Notes: generated from the sequence alone by a model not told the origin. A DNA stretch of 64,000 nucleotides from Adiantum capillus-veneris (GCA_014529385.2 CM043970.1:44670279-44734278); one strand, 5' to 3'; shown: positions 45,463 to 57,407, counted from the stretch's first letter. Numbers and translations: made by a program.

Positions 45463-46090
45463 GTGGCGTCCCGTTTTGTATATAGAGTGAATCCCCCGGG
45501 GGTATATCAAGCCCCTCCATCTTGTGGGAAAATCACTGCGAAGTTTGCGCATTGCTATGCTTTTGAGAGATGCCATGCGGCAACAAAGGACCCTGCGCGC
45601 CATAAAGTCGCATGGGTGAGGTTTGGAGAGGCAGTACTGAACATGTGTGCCAGTCACCCAGGAGGGTTGGAGCGGAAGGTCGAAACTTGGCGAAGGGAAA
45701 ATGGTGCCTCCCACGGCGGTTTAGGGTCACCTATTAAGAAGCCCCGCCTTACGCAAAGTGGTAGTAACCTGTGTATAGAGTTAGACCCCCCACAGCTTCA
45801 CGTAGAGTCGCCTGATTATGTTAGAGAATTGGAAAGTATTGTTGAGAGAGTGCCTCAGAAAAATGTAGCTGCATCGGACAGGCTGAAAGAGCTGAAAGCA
45901 TCTCTACAGCAGAACAAGGAAACATTGTTGAGAGCCGGTGGGTTCCAATGCTATTGTGAAGCAGATAAAGGATGACATAGAGCACTATGAAGTGAAGCTT
46001 GCAAAACTAAAGCAGGAAAACTCTTTCAATGATGAGGACATCAAAGAGGTTGAGGTTGATCTGGGAGCCAGTCGACGCATGCTTCGCTGA
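45463..46090 (+). CDS. Exon C of the plus-strand gene, frameshifted
   Basis: The exon begins after CTCCTCGTAG in phase 0, matching exon B. It encodes VASRFVYRVNPPGVYQAPPS, KFAHCYAFERCHAATKDPAR, WVRFGEAVLNMCASHPGGLE, then a polar linker and a coiled coil (VRELESIVERVPQKN, RLKELKASLQQNKETLL). The coiled coil continues in another frame from about 45955 (IVKQIKDDIEHYEVKLAKL, EDIKEVEVDLGASRRM), with one extra base in GGTGGG at about 45940-45945, and reaches a TGA at 46088. Either an inactivating indel or a sequencing error. The family is unknown to me. Confidence 0.5.
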
Positions 46091-46169
46091 CTTGGAAACA
46101 GTGAGGACATGTTGAAGCTAGAGAAGGAGGTTCATCCAACAAGTAATTCCTATCATGTCTTAAGAAAGT

Positions 46170-47094
46170 GGTTTTGGTAGTGCATGCAGATTTTAGTATC
46201 TATAAATGCTGCTTTGCTAGTTTGACAGAGTTTGGTGGTTTTGCTTCTGTAGGGGAATTGCATATTTTAGGTAGATTGCTAGGTCCAAGTGGATTTTTTG
46301 AATTTTCTCTATGTTATTTTGGTACTTTTTGTCCATACTGGTATCTTTTGGGTTTTTTTGGATATACTTTCTTGTTTTGGTATCTTCTATCACGTTGTTT
46401 TTAGTAGTTTGGTAGTCTGATAAATCTGTTGTTTTGGTAGTTCTGGTTGTGTTGCTAGTACCACTAAACCCTTACAGGTAGGTAGCTTTTGGTAATGCTT
46501 TGGTAGTTTCTAGAGTGGATCTAACAATGTTCTTTCGGTAGTTTTGGTTGCTTTTGGGTAGTTTATTGGTGGATTTGGGTGTATTCCTAATGCTTTTGGT
46601 ACTAACTGGTAGCATTTGGTACTATTCTGGCACTCCCTTTGGTAGTTTATGGTTCTTTTGTAACGACACTACTTTGAATGTATTGGTACTTTTCGGGTTT
46701 TAGGGTAGCTTCTTACAATGCTTTTTTGGTGGCTGTTAGGATTTTTGGTACTAATTGGTAGCTCATGGTTATGATTCGGCACTAATTGGTAGCTCCTGGG
46801 TGGTTATGATTTTTGGTACTAGTTGGTAGCTCATGGTTATGATTTGGTACTAATTGGTAGCTCATGGTTATGATTTGATACTAATTGGTAGCTCATGGTT
46901 ATGATTTGGTACTAATTGGTAGCTCTTGGTTATGATTTGATACTAATTTTGGTAGTTTATGGTTGTCTTCTTGCATTGATGACCTGCTAGTTTTTGGTAC
47001 TAATTGGTAGTATGATGGCTTGGGTACTGTCTGCTAGGTTTTGGTACTGATTAGTAGTATGATGGCTTTGGTATTGTGTGCTAGTACTTGGTAC
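46170..47094 (+). repeat. TTTGGTAC/GGTAG-rich minisatellite
   Basis: Dense TTTGGTACT and TTGGTAG words throughout. Between about 46747 and 46960 a ~33-base unit (GGTACTAATTGGTAGCTCATGG plus TTATGATT) is repeated six or seven times. It presumably lies in the intron after exon C and is cut off at 47095 by the Tat LTR. Confidence 0.85.
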
Positions 47095-47353
47095 TGAGGC
47101 GGTCCGGGGCGGGCAACAAGAAGAGTGGCCTCTAGACACCCTTCAAGGCTCCCGTGCTGCTCAATGGGGCTGGGGCACAACACAACACAAACCAAAACAA
47201 CAAACCCACCGCCAAATCCCAACTACACAAGGGGCACCACCTAGTTTAAGAGCGAACTAGGACGCAAAAAAGGAGAATCGTTAGAGCAACCCACAAACAA
47301 GCAAGGAATTTACACTAACCCTAACACCAATGGAATACTCTCACACACTAAAA

Positions 47354-47405
<52 letters not shown>

Positions 47406-49790
47406 TGCTCGGGCTGCTTTGAAACGTATCGGCAATGATCAAGCAAACACAACTATATATTTAAGAAAGAGAGAGAAAGGGGGAGGGGGTGCTTGTTACA
47501 TTAATACCTTCTTACAAATCTGTCATGACAAATCAAAGTGAGATTAGTACTTGTTCAACATAGCTTGCGTAAATTTCACCACAACACATCACAAGAAAAG
47601 CCACCCCAATCACTGTCTTAAGGCCAGGGGAGTCCTCTCCACCCTGTCGCCCTCTTACAGTATGTGGGATTTATGGCTAGATTGATGACAACACCAGAGA
47701 CAAGCTATCAAGAACTTAACAAAAAAAAAACACCAAGACACTTACACATCATTGTTGTCCATTACTTCACGTTGGAAGGGAGACAAAGTATCCAAGCTTA
47801 GTCCAAATCCACCCTCCTTGATTCAGCGAATGTTGGGCTTACACTAGTAGGAGAAATGATAGATTTCCTACTCTCAATTGAATGATCACTCTCTCTCTTA
47901 CAATGGCATAGATTTCCCTTGCTAATCCCCTATTACAACACATGCACATGCATAAGACAATTAGCTTCCACTCAGGAGCTCCTTCTAGAGAGGTTGAGCT
48001 TGGCTTCTCAAGCTATAGCATAGTGCTCTTGCTTATGGCTCCCCCCCTTTTATGCTAGCTACACCCTCCTTTTATAGCAATTTTGAAGGCTAGGGTTACT
48101 CCTCTAACCATGGTTGGGTTAGATTTTCAGCAATTTATCTAATTTCTTTTGCTTGGAATTATCAAGAAGTTGGTGGGGAAAGAGAGAGGAGAGAAATGGA
48201 GGTGATAGGACTTTTCATAGTGGGTTAGTGTTAGTAGAGTTAGTATTAATTTACAAATGGAATTGAATATTTACAATGGGAGTATCCATGTAGGATACAA
48301 ATAAGGAAGAAAAACTCTTAAGAGGTAAGAAAAGGTGGATTTCTTACAAGGTTGATGCTCCAAGTGTTTGAGTAGGGCCAATTTTGACGCTTGTTGACGG
48401 TCCACTAGCTTTGACGGTACATTTTTTCTCCACTCTTGACCTTCCTTGAGAGACAAGGTAATTGAAGCTGAGTAATCAACCACCATGATGCTGTCTTTTA
48501 AGAGAAGAGGCTGAATTTTGTGGTTTTTTGATAGATATGGGTAATTTGGAGGAGGAAAAATGAGACTAGGTGGTCAATTTTGGAATGGAATTGTGTGTGG
48601 GAGGTATGAGTTCACCATGGTTTCTCTTATTCTTCAAGGTTGAGGAGAAGGTGAGTAGTGTGCAGAGAGGAGTGGTGAGAGAGATGGGGATGATGAGTGG
48701 AGAAGTGTGTGTGAAAGAGGAAAATGATAAAGTGGAAGAGAGAGTGTGGCTGCATAGCATGGGAAAACTAGGGTCCACTAAAAAAATCATAGCTCACAGC
48801 TGGTAGCTCCAAAAATCATGAAACAATTTGAGGTGATTATTCAGAGCGTGGGCTACATTTTCTCTTTTGACCACCGCTCCAAATTCGGAGTGGAGATAGG
48901 TGCCAAAATTCTCACCAAAAAGCCTGTTTTTTATGCCTGCAAAAGTCTTTTAGTGGTCCCCTCCTTTGTTGAATTTGTACAATGCATCCAAGAGTGAGCC
49001 CCTCCTTTGTCATATTATAATACGAAGCATTCAAGTTGCCCTTGACCCATGCATGGAGAAGGATTATTGGTGAAATAAGAAATATATACATGGTGGGACT
49101 AGTGTATGGACTATTCATGGACTTTAGCTCAATGAGCACATGGTGTTAGAATAATGAGTAAAAATAATAATAAAAATATGGAGGAGTTATGGATATGGAA
49201 AGATATTGGAATCATATGATATGGTCCCTCCTTGAATTATTTTGGGTGAAAGAGAAAAATGTATGCAAGTAAATAATATAATAAAAGTAACCAATGAGTA
49301 GAAATCAATTTTTTGTTTTCACGAGGGTGAGGGTGAAAATGTGGGAGTGATTTGTATAAAGGAAAAATATGAGGTTAGAGTATGTACATATTGGCAAAAA
49401 AAAATATAAAAATAAAAATGGTGTAAGAGGATGAAAGAAGGTGTACATAGGTTTAATAAAACACACACCTAAGTAGAAATATTTAAATAAAATACCAAAA
49501 TAATTATAAAAAATCCCTATATTTAGGCCATATATACAATGAAATATTTACACACAAAGAGGCCATAATATACTTTTATTTTTTTATTTTTATTTATTAT
49601 TATTTTTTTGGCTCACCTAGCCCAGTGACTAGCTAGCTGAGGGTTTTTAAGAAGATATGGGAAAAGTCCCGTGACTCACGCACGCCTATGTACAGTGAAA
49701 TGGTAGGGATAGCCACAGTGTTTGGGTGATTTTGGTAGGGTGAGGTAACTCACTGTGGCAATTACAAAGAGCCGAAAAAAACGGCTATCA
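47095..49790 (-). mobile_element. 3' LTR of Tat-like element, 2.7 kb
   Basis: On the minus strand it starts TGATAGCCG after the polypurine tract CCAGGGGGAGGGCTAA and ends CCGCCTCA at 47095. The terminal ~70 bases match the end of the LTR at 25480-28212. It includes (GA)n at about 47358-47402, a short frame at 48566-48790, and AT-rich sequence. No 5' partner LTR exists upstream of the element, so the element is truncated at its 5' side. Confidence 0.82.
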
Positions 49791-49818
49791 TTAGCCCTCC
49801 CCCTGGATGATGGTATAT

Positions 49819-52800
49819 TCATGTACCATCATAGAGCATCTTTTCCAAAGAGAGTGCTTCAGAGTCCTTGACGAGATCTTCATTGTTTGGCCCCTCAGAA
49901 TTTTGGCTGGAGTTACACTCATGCTTCATGTAACAATACCTACATAAGACAGCGGCCTTTGGACAGATCTTTGGTAGATCCTTTGGTAGAAGGCGACTCA
50001 AATAGGGCTTCAAGCGATACCCGTTTACTTTCCTGGAGTGCTCTTTACCATTCAAGTCCATAAGCTGATAGTAACTTGAATTGAAAGCCTTCTTGACTAT
50101 GTATGGCCCTTGCCATCTTGTTTCAAACTTGGCATCAAAACGATTGTCAAGTCGATTGTCATACCTTAGCACAAGCTCTCCTTCCTTGATGCCTTTGTCC
50201 TTCAGTTTCTTGTCGTGCGTTTCTTTCGCTTGTGTGGCTTTCCTCTTGTAGCACTCATATGCTGCTTCTCTTTTCCACTCAAGCTCCACTAACGTAAGAA
50301 GTCGATCCATCCATACCTCTTGATCATCTTGTGCTCCTTTGCCATGAAGTCGCATTGTTGGAATGTTGAGCTCGATAGGCTGCAAAGCCTCTTGACCATT
50401 GACCAAGTGAAATGGTGTGAACTCCGTGGCTTCCCTATATGTGGTTCGATATGCCCACAAGGCACCATCCAAGAAGTCATCCCATAATTTTGTCTTGTTT
50501 TGCACCATCTTTCTAATGATTCCTGCAATGACACCATTAGCCTTCTCCACCAAACCATTTGACTGTGGGTAGTATGGTGTGCTATGACGATGTAGAATGT
50601 GAAGCTCTTTACAAACTTCTGTGAGCAATCCTTTTCTAAACCCTGGACCATTATCAGAAACAATCCCAAAGGTGTGCCAAATCTACAACAAATGTGAGTG
50701 TAGACGAATTTGCTCACTGTCTTCTCATTTACCTTTGCCACACTTTGTGCTTCCACCCACCTAGTCATATAGTCTACAGCCACTAGAATGTAGAGTTTAC
50801 CATTTTTTGTCCTAGGCAGAGGACCCATAGCATCAATGCCCCACTTTTCAAAGGGTCCATTTGCAAGCACTATTTGCCTCGGGCCATGCACCAACCTTCT
50901 ATTTCCATTTATCTGACAAGTGTGACAGCTTTTACACCAATGTTGAACATCCACATGCAAACTTGGCCAAACATACCCCGAAAGCAAAATCTTCTTCACA
51001 GTTAATTCTTGGGCAAAATGACCACCACATGCCTCTTCATGCAAACCTTTTAGAATGGCTGGAATTTCCTTGATAGTTGGTACTCGTCTGCACACTTGAT
51101 CCTTCCCTCTTTGATAGAGGGAGCCTTCTAGGAAGAGATATACGCTTGCCTTCTTCATGAGTCTCCTCTTCTGAGCTTTTGTGAAGTCTGGTGGAAACTC
51201 ACCCTCCAAAATGTAGCCAATGATGGGAGCCAATGACTCCAATCCCTGGTATCTCGGTTGCTTCACAGCAGCCGCCACCATGATGACCTGCACTTCTTTC
51301 TTTACACATGCAACGGCTTGTTGTGCAAGTAAATCAGCATCTTCATTCTGTTTCCTAGGAATATGATATAGTTGCACTTCTTCAAATTGATTAAACAATC
51401 TACGAATGGCATGAACTTTTGTCCGTAAGCTCTCATTCTTGCATGCCCAAATGCCTAAAATCTGTTTAACAATGAGAAGTGCATCTCCCTTTACCATGAG
51501 GCGTTGTATCCCTTGGCCAATGCACATCTTCAAACCATGAAGTAGAGTGTCATATTCTGCTTCATTGTTGCTAGCTGAACTTGGTAGATTGAACTTCTCT
51601 TTCATGACCACCTCTCCACTTGGGTTGAGCAACACTAGCCCTCCCCCTGCTTTTCCTGTGGCTCGACGAAAAGCTCCATCAAAGAACAAAGTAAAAGCAT
51701 TAGGAATACTTTTTGGTGGTGGCAATGGTAGGGTCTTTACTTCAGGCACCTTAATCTCCTTTTCGTGCACCCTATAAGTGAGAATCCCTGCCAATTGTGC
51801 ACGCACACTATCTTCTACCTTGAAAGAGTATTGAAACTCTTGCAACTCCATAATCCACTTTGAGATCCTAGTACTAAGATTCATTTGAGATGACACCCAA
51901 GGGAACAAATTTTCTGTAGTGAGAATTACAAAAGGTTTTGGTAGCAGGTAGGATCTAAACTTTCTCACCGCAAACATGAGAGAAAGCATCATGAGTTCTA
52001 CTTTTGCGTAGTCTCTCTCCAAAGCATTCATGACCCTACTAGCAAAGTAGATGGGTCGCATCCTTGTACTGTGGGGATCTTGTTGTAGCAACACAGCACC
52101 AATTGTTTCTTTCCCAGCACTAGAGCTAGCAAAGAATGTGTACTCCCAACAAGGAGGCATGAGTGTTGGTAGCTCTGACAAAATGACTTTAATGTTACAA
52201 AAGTACTCTTCAAGCTCATCAAACCATGCAAATTCTACTTGTTGTGTCAACTTTTGCAAAGGGTGAAGTAACTCCGAGGCTAAGTGAATGAAGCGTGACA
52301 TATACTTCACCTTTTGAATGAATGAGATGCCCTCCTTAAGACTCTTGGGTGATGGTAGCTCAATAAGAGCCTTTGCGTTCGAAGGATCCACTTCAATGCC
52401 TTTGTAAGAAACTTTATGACCAAGCAAGATTACTTCATCCTCACCTATATGGCACTTGTCGGGGTTGAGTTGACCTCCCATGTCGTAGAGCTTCTTTAAA
52501 CCTTCTTCTACCCTTTGTAGATGCAATGATTTTGAGCTATAAATACAAAAATCATCAATGAACACCCTAATTGACTTTCCAAAGAATGCTTGAAACACCA
52601 TATTCATGAAACGTTGGAATGTTGCAGGAGCATTTGTCAGACCAAATGGCATGACTCTAAAAGCATAACAACCCCAAGGAGTGATAAAGGTTGTTTTCAA
52701 TTGATCCTCCAGTGCAATCCCTATTTGAAAGTAACCTGAGTAACCATCGCACACAGTGTACTTCTCATGACCAGCTACCTCATTTAGTATCTCATCCTGG

Positions 52801-55097
52801 AATGGGAGGGGAAAGTGATCTCTCTTTGTTGCCTCATTGAGGGGACGGTAATCCACACACACCCTCCAATTGCCGTTCTTCTTAGGAGTGACAACAACAG
52901 GAGAGACCCACTCTGAATTCTCCACTGGATAAATGAACCCTACTGCTAGAAGCTTTCTTACCTCCTTGAGTAAAGCCTGCTCCTTGATGACTCCTAGCCT
53001 TCGTAGCTTCTGAGCCTTAGGTGTGGCCTCTGGCTTCAACTCAATTTTGTGTTGAACAGCATCTACTCCACGCACATCGGTGTAGTCTTTAGCAAAAAGC
53101 CTAGGAAACTTCCTTAGCACACATTTGAACTCCTCTCTTTCATCCTTTGTAAGTGTTGTTGATAGCATACCTTCCAGCATCCCTTCATCTTGATCACCTT
53201 CGTTCTCTTGAGGACCTACCTCCTCCAAGCCTTGACAAGAGGTCTCTTGGTTGCTTGGCTTAAACCTTACCCCCATGACTTCGATGGAAGACTCCTCTTC
53301 AGTAATGCTGCCGCTACTTTCTTCTTCTGAAGTGCTATCGGTCCAACCTTCTTCCGTCTCACTTTGAGATGATTCTTCATGGAGCTCCTCTTGGCGTTGC
53401 TCCTTCATGTCAAAGACAACCTTCTTGTGATTGTCATTCCTGCAAATTAGCTTTCCACTCTCCCAATCCTGCAAAGCTCGCATTTTCATTAGCCATGGTC
53501 TTCCTAGGATAAATGGGTAACCATTTCCCTTGGTAGACATGACATAGAAATCCACTGCCTTCTTAATGCCAAAGGCCTCCACAAAAACATTTTTACAAAT
53601 GCCTACGCACCTAGCCTTGCTATTGTTTGCCATCTTGACCCTAATTTCAGGTGTCTCATGGATGTGCATGCCTAGTTTTTGCATGAGTCCCTCTGTCATG
53701 ATGCAAATTTGTGCACCCCCATCCACTAGACCTTTCCTAACCAATCTCCCTTTGATGTAACAGTCTAGCACCGGTGTAATGTCCTCATTCATTTCAGCTT
53801 GTGCAATTTTTACAACAGGCACACTCTCTTTTACCTTTCTCCTAGTGCTAACTGCCCTTGTCAAATCCCTCCTAACTTGTGGACATAATGCAAGAAATTG
53901 AGGCCATGAAATATCAGGACCCTTACCTCTCATGTCTTTCAACAAGTTGTACGGAGCCATACCATGTCCAAGAGGGAAGTCTTGGAGGTTGATACGACGT
54001 CGAGTCCTCTTGGTTTCCTTGGTTCCCTTTGCCTTCTTGCCTTGTCCATGGTCACTCTGTGATGTGACTCCTTCTTTCTCTTTACCTTTTCCTCGGCCAC
54101 GCTTAATTCCATTGGCTTCCATGTCAACCTCATTTGAATTTGTCACCTCTACCACATGCACATTTGGATCTGGCAAAGGTGGAACTCCTTCTACCCCTTG
54201 TGGAGGTGGTCTTGGTCCATTTGGCCTTTGTAGAAGCCTTGGTTGTTGACCAGTTCCTTCACCTGCATTCATCACTGGGTAATTCAAGTTAGGCCTCCCT
54301 GGCTCCCCACGGGGCCAAGGACAATTATACATCCCATGTCCAGACTCTCCGCAATTCCAACATTGCAAGACTCTCCTAGGTCGTGGATCTCGCTCTTCAG
54401 ACTTCTTTGCTTGTCCCTTTGGACCTACAGCTTGTGCAAGGTGAATTGACAGGCTGCTTAAAGATTCGTTTAACTTCTCAATTACTTCCGCCGTTACCTC
54501 AGGAAGCTCCCTCGATGTTGATGCTTGTGACTTACCTTTGGGTCTAAGACCTTCTATTGGAACCTCTCCCCTTAAGCACTTGAGTTTCCTATACTTCTCA
54601 GCAGCCCTAGTTTCAGCTGCATCAAAAGTAGCAGGTGCACCCGTCTCAACTTTTACCTTGAGGTCAGGAAAGAGTCCGACTATGAACCTCTCCTTCTTTA
54701 AAAATTCTGCATCATCACCAGGGTTAGCAACATTTCGTATCCATAGAGCCCAAAGACGTAGAAACTCTTGCTTGTACAAGTAGTAGTCATCTAAGTCTTT
54801 TTGCTTATGAGAAACAATGTCTTGCCATAGTTTTTGAGTGTTTTGGGGATCAAAGAAGTATCTCTTAAAACGATTTAAAAATTCTGTGTAATTCCCCTTA
54901 ACTTCCTCAGGCAAAGAGTCAAACCAAGTACTAGCATCTTTCCTAAGGACCACCTCAAACATTTCTACACGTTCTTGATCGGTTACTATCCTCTTGATAC
55001 GGCAAGACATCTTGAAATTTGCTAAAAATAATTCTGCATCCTCTCCAGGCTCTCCAAAGAAAAGAGGATATCCAGACATTTGGCGTTGGCTCTCCAT
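49819..55097 (-). CDS. Tat-like Ty3 Gag-Pol polyprotein with dual RNase H
   Basis: From ATG 55097 one frame runs past residue 1470. Gag core is about 20-170 (FFGEPGEDAELFLANFKM, FLNRFKRYFF). CCHC knuckle CWNCGESGHGMYNC is at 246-259. Protease has D-G-G-A at 459-462. RT is about 700-890, with VCDGYSGYF and FIDD at 846-849. The first RNase H is degenerate: the first catalytic Asp is missing (FFASSSAGKETIGAVL). A second, archaeal-type RNase H spans 1135-1265 with LFFDGA, NNEAEYDTLL, KGDALLIVKQ and NEDADLLAQQA. The HHCC motif and integrase core (IDAMGPL) follow. At about 50665, just before the second integrase Asp (SDNGPGF), a single-base loss shifts to the 50628-49819 frame, which carries the rest (PYYPQSNGLVEKANG, FTPFHLVNGQEALQPIEL). 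Dual RNase H is diagnostic of the plant Tat lineage. Confidence 0.93.
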
Positions 55098-55146
55098 TAT
55101 TATGAAAGATTACAACACGAGTTACAATAAGGGATACAATAGAGAT

Positions 55147-55580
55147 CTAGAACCACTCGCCTGCAAATGAAGAAGTGAGAAAATACCACTCTAGGTTTTC
55201 TTCTTCAGCTATCCAAGCTTCAATAAGGTCTCGATTTGTTTGATCAAAACAAAAGGGTAGACTATTGATGAGCTCTAAGAAGGGTTGAAATTCTTCAAAG
55301 CTAAGGCGATAAACAGAAATCTCTAGAACTTCATTTTCTGGATCCAAAAGAGCAACCACGTCCCAAGTGATAAATTGCACTTGCTCTACAATTCCCAATG
55401 CACAAGCGGTTTGTATAAAAACTAGATCTTCATGCTCGTCAAAGGCCGTGAGAAAGTAGCAATTGACTAGGAGCTCCTTTCCTTCGAGTTCCACACAGTC
55501 GGAGTGAGGCAACCTTCTCACAATTTCATAAAGAACATCCTCATCAAGTCCGATCAAGTTTGCAAGATTTAAAGACTCCA
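55147..55580 (-). CDS. Extra ORF upstream of gag in the Tat-like element
   Basis: About 145 codons end at 55147, 49 bases before the gag ATG. Segments: SLNLANLIGLDEDVLYEIVR, LPHSDCVELEGKELLVNCYF, FDEHEDLVFIQTACALGIVE, FEEFQPFLELINSLPFCFDQ, DLIEAWIAEEENLEWYF. It is acidic and helical. LDEDVLYEIVRRLP resembles the first helix of an F-box, but the match is too short to call. Ogre elements of the Tat lineage carry an ORF1 upstream of gag, and this position fits. The N-terminus is undefined: the frame stays open to 55872 through purine-repeat sequence that looks like a different gene on the other strand. Confidence 0.5.
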
Positions 55581-55599
55581 CTTGTGCTACAAAATGTGT

Positions 55600-55950
55600 A
55601 GAGGAAGAGGCCACTATGGGGAGGAGGCCAAGAGGGGGGTTGAGGGGGAGGCCAAGAGGGAGGTGGAAGCCAGGGATGACAAATGTGTAGAGGATGCCAA
55701 GAAAGGGGATGATGGGGAGGTCAGGAAGGGGGAAGAGGCAGAAAAGGAAAAGGCAGGCAATGCGATGAAGGGGGACGGGCCCGAGGATGCCAAGAAGTAA
55801 GTGGCAGTGGAGGATGCAAAAGTGGACAGTACTGACGAGAGTGCGGATCCTGAAGCTGAAGATGGTGTGCAAAAGATGTCAAGTGATTCCACTGATTTGG
55901 TGACCCTATCGGAGCTTTTAGTTTGCAAAGAAAGAAGCACAACCACGCCC
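55600..55950 (+). pseudogene. Lys/Glu-rich coding remnant (exon-like)
   Basis: The plus frame has EEAKRGVEGEAKREVEARDD, KKGDDGEVRKGEEAEKEKAG and GDGPEDAKK, then a TAA at 55798 and VAVEDAKVDSTDESADPEAE, VQKMSSDSTDLVTLSELLV in the same frame. An internal EDAKK repeat recurs. It adjoins the truncated 5' side of the Tat-like element. It may be a linker exon of the plus-strand gene, since exon A is similarly basic and polar. The TAA inside GAAGTAAGTG could alternatively be a splice donor. Confidence 0.35.
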
Positions 55951-56604
55951 GTGACTAGTTTTCTCGTGCATGCAAGCTGTAGCCCTTCTCATATGCTTAT
56001 GTATTTGCACAATGTGCTGTTCATTCTACCAATAGAATCATCTTTTGACCTTTGTCTTTCATCAGCTGTGTTCCAATGTAACTGTTCATTATGGTACAAT
56101 ATAATTTTCCAATGTTATTGCTCACTATGGTACAATGCAATTTTTCAATGTTACACTTCTACAATGCAATACAGTACCCAATTTCGTACTGTATACTACC
56201 AAATTTGGTACTATATAATACAATGCAATTTTCCAATGTTACACTTCTACTGTGCAATATTGTACCACAATATGATACTGTATAGTACAATGGAGTTTTC
56301 TAGTGTTACACTTCTACTTTGCAATATTGTACCACAATATGATACTGTATAGTACCCAATTTGGTATTGTATAGTACCCAATTCGGTACTATATACTACC
56401 AAATTTGGTACTGTTTAGTATCAACTTTGGTACAATACAATATCAAATTCTGTACAGTACAGTATCAAATTTTGTACTTCTTATGTCATAGTGGTGCTCT
56501 ATTTTTTATAAATTGTTTGCATAGTATATTTGCCAATAGTATAGCATAGCATAGCTCCAACCACGGATCGTCCATGTCAATCGCTGGCTGGCTTGTTGTG
56601 TAAG
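55951..56604 (+). repeat. GTACCAAA/caatgcaattttccaatgtt minisatellite
   Basis: From about 56093 to 56340 the block 'caatg.aattttccaatgttacacttctac' recurs four times. From 56165 to 56480, GTACCAAATTTGGTACTGTATAGTACC words alternate, giving a palindrome-rich tract. It lies directly upstream of the phosphatase exon at 56605, and is probably intronic. Confidence 0.8.
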
Positions 56605-56741
56605 GCCATATACTGACGAGTTCATACGAACTCTTAAGAAGAAATCCAAGATAATTGTGTGGTCCTGCTATAAAAGGCAAAAATTGATAGATATGTTGAA
56701 CGCTTGCTTCCCCCAGCATGTGCAGCAGAAGTATTTTGCAG
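56605..56741 (+). CDS. FCP1/NIF-like HAD phosphatase, penultimate exon
   Basis: Acceptor TTGTTGTGTAAG ends at 56604; donor GTAACA at 56742. The frame encodes PYTDEFIRTLKKKSKIIVWS, then CYKRQKLIDMLNACF and QQKYFA. This is the segment of the FCP1 homology (NIF) domain after the DxDG loop: the 'RP.l.eFL....k.yei.iwSs' strand with the motif II Ser (WSC) and the following helix. The catalytic DxDxT/V loop would be in an earlier exon that I cannot see. The exon ends with one base of a codon completed by the next exon. Confidence 0.75.
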
Positions 56742-56809
56742 GTAACAATGCCTTGAGTGCTTTAGATGTTAAGCTACTCAGACTTCTAACCGCCTTTATG
56801 GCATGGCAG

Positions 56810-57210
56810 GTATACTATCACATGAAGACTGTAAGACCTGGCAGCAGAGTATGGCAGAGGTGCCACACGTGCCCGACGATGTGGCCAACAAGCCTGTTTT
56901 TCTAAAGAACCTACGGACAGTGTGGGCAAGGCACCCCCATTTTGATGCTAGCAACACAATACTGGTGGATGACTGCAGATACAAGTCGCTGAAAAACGAC
57001 TATGAGAATTGTCTTGCCATTAGATCATATGAACCTCTGGTGGTTGAAAAAGATTACCCTTTTTACCTGCTGGATCGTATTTTTCCCTGGTTGCAAGGAT
57101 GGATACACGATTGGTACCCAACAACATACACTTGCAAAAACCCAATTTTTGACACACAAGATGATGTCTGTCCATATGTTGCTGATTACTTCATACAGAT
57201 GGACGGGTAG
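56810..57210 (+). CDS. FCP1/NIF-like HAD phosphatase, last exon
   Basis: A 68-base intron (GTAACA...ATGGCAG) separates it from the previous exon and the phase is kept. The frame has ILSHEDCKTWQQSMAEVPHV, KPVFLKNLRTVWARHPHFDA, SNTILVDDCRYKSLKNDYEN, and ends YVADYFIQMDG at TAG 57208. 'KP.flK.L..vW...p.fd.sNTilvDD..yKsl.n' is the signature of FCP1-type Ser/Thr phosphatases, including the motif III Lys and motif IV DD. Plant NIF-domain proteins include RNA polymerase II CTD phosphatases and mitochondrial TIM50. The substrate here is unknown. About 40 residues follow the domain. These two exons are intact, unlike the surrounding decay. Confidence 0.8.
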
Positions 57211-57239
57211 TCTTACAGATTAGATCCCTCTGACCTAGG

Positions 57240-57358
57240 AGATTCCTAATGTGTTGTACTTGGTGAAATTGTGTATCATGTCACATAAAATGTAATGGAG
57301 ATTCCTAAACTTCGGTACTTGAACCAAATTTGTATCGTGTCGTGTACATATATAATGG
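57240..57358 (+). repeat. ~60-bp tandem duplication in the 3' flank
   Basis: Copies at about 57240-57298 and 57299-57358 share GATTCCTAA, 'tactt..accaaatt' and end TAATGGA. Confidence 0.7.
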
Positions 57359-57407
57359 AAACCCACTATTTTTGTACACTGTCTTGGAGCTTGAACTGTA
57401 CTGTCTT

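Noticed and set aside
53932-54249. Plus-strand ORFs within the Tat polyprotein
   Set aside because: They are shadows of the minus-strand gag-pol gene; the same holds for other plus frames at 50.8-54.8 kb.
55600-55872. Hydrophobic N-terminal half of the 241-aa minus ORF
   Set aside because: It is the antisense of a Lys/Glu-rich purine repeat. Only the part after about 55580 has ordinary protein composition.
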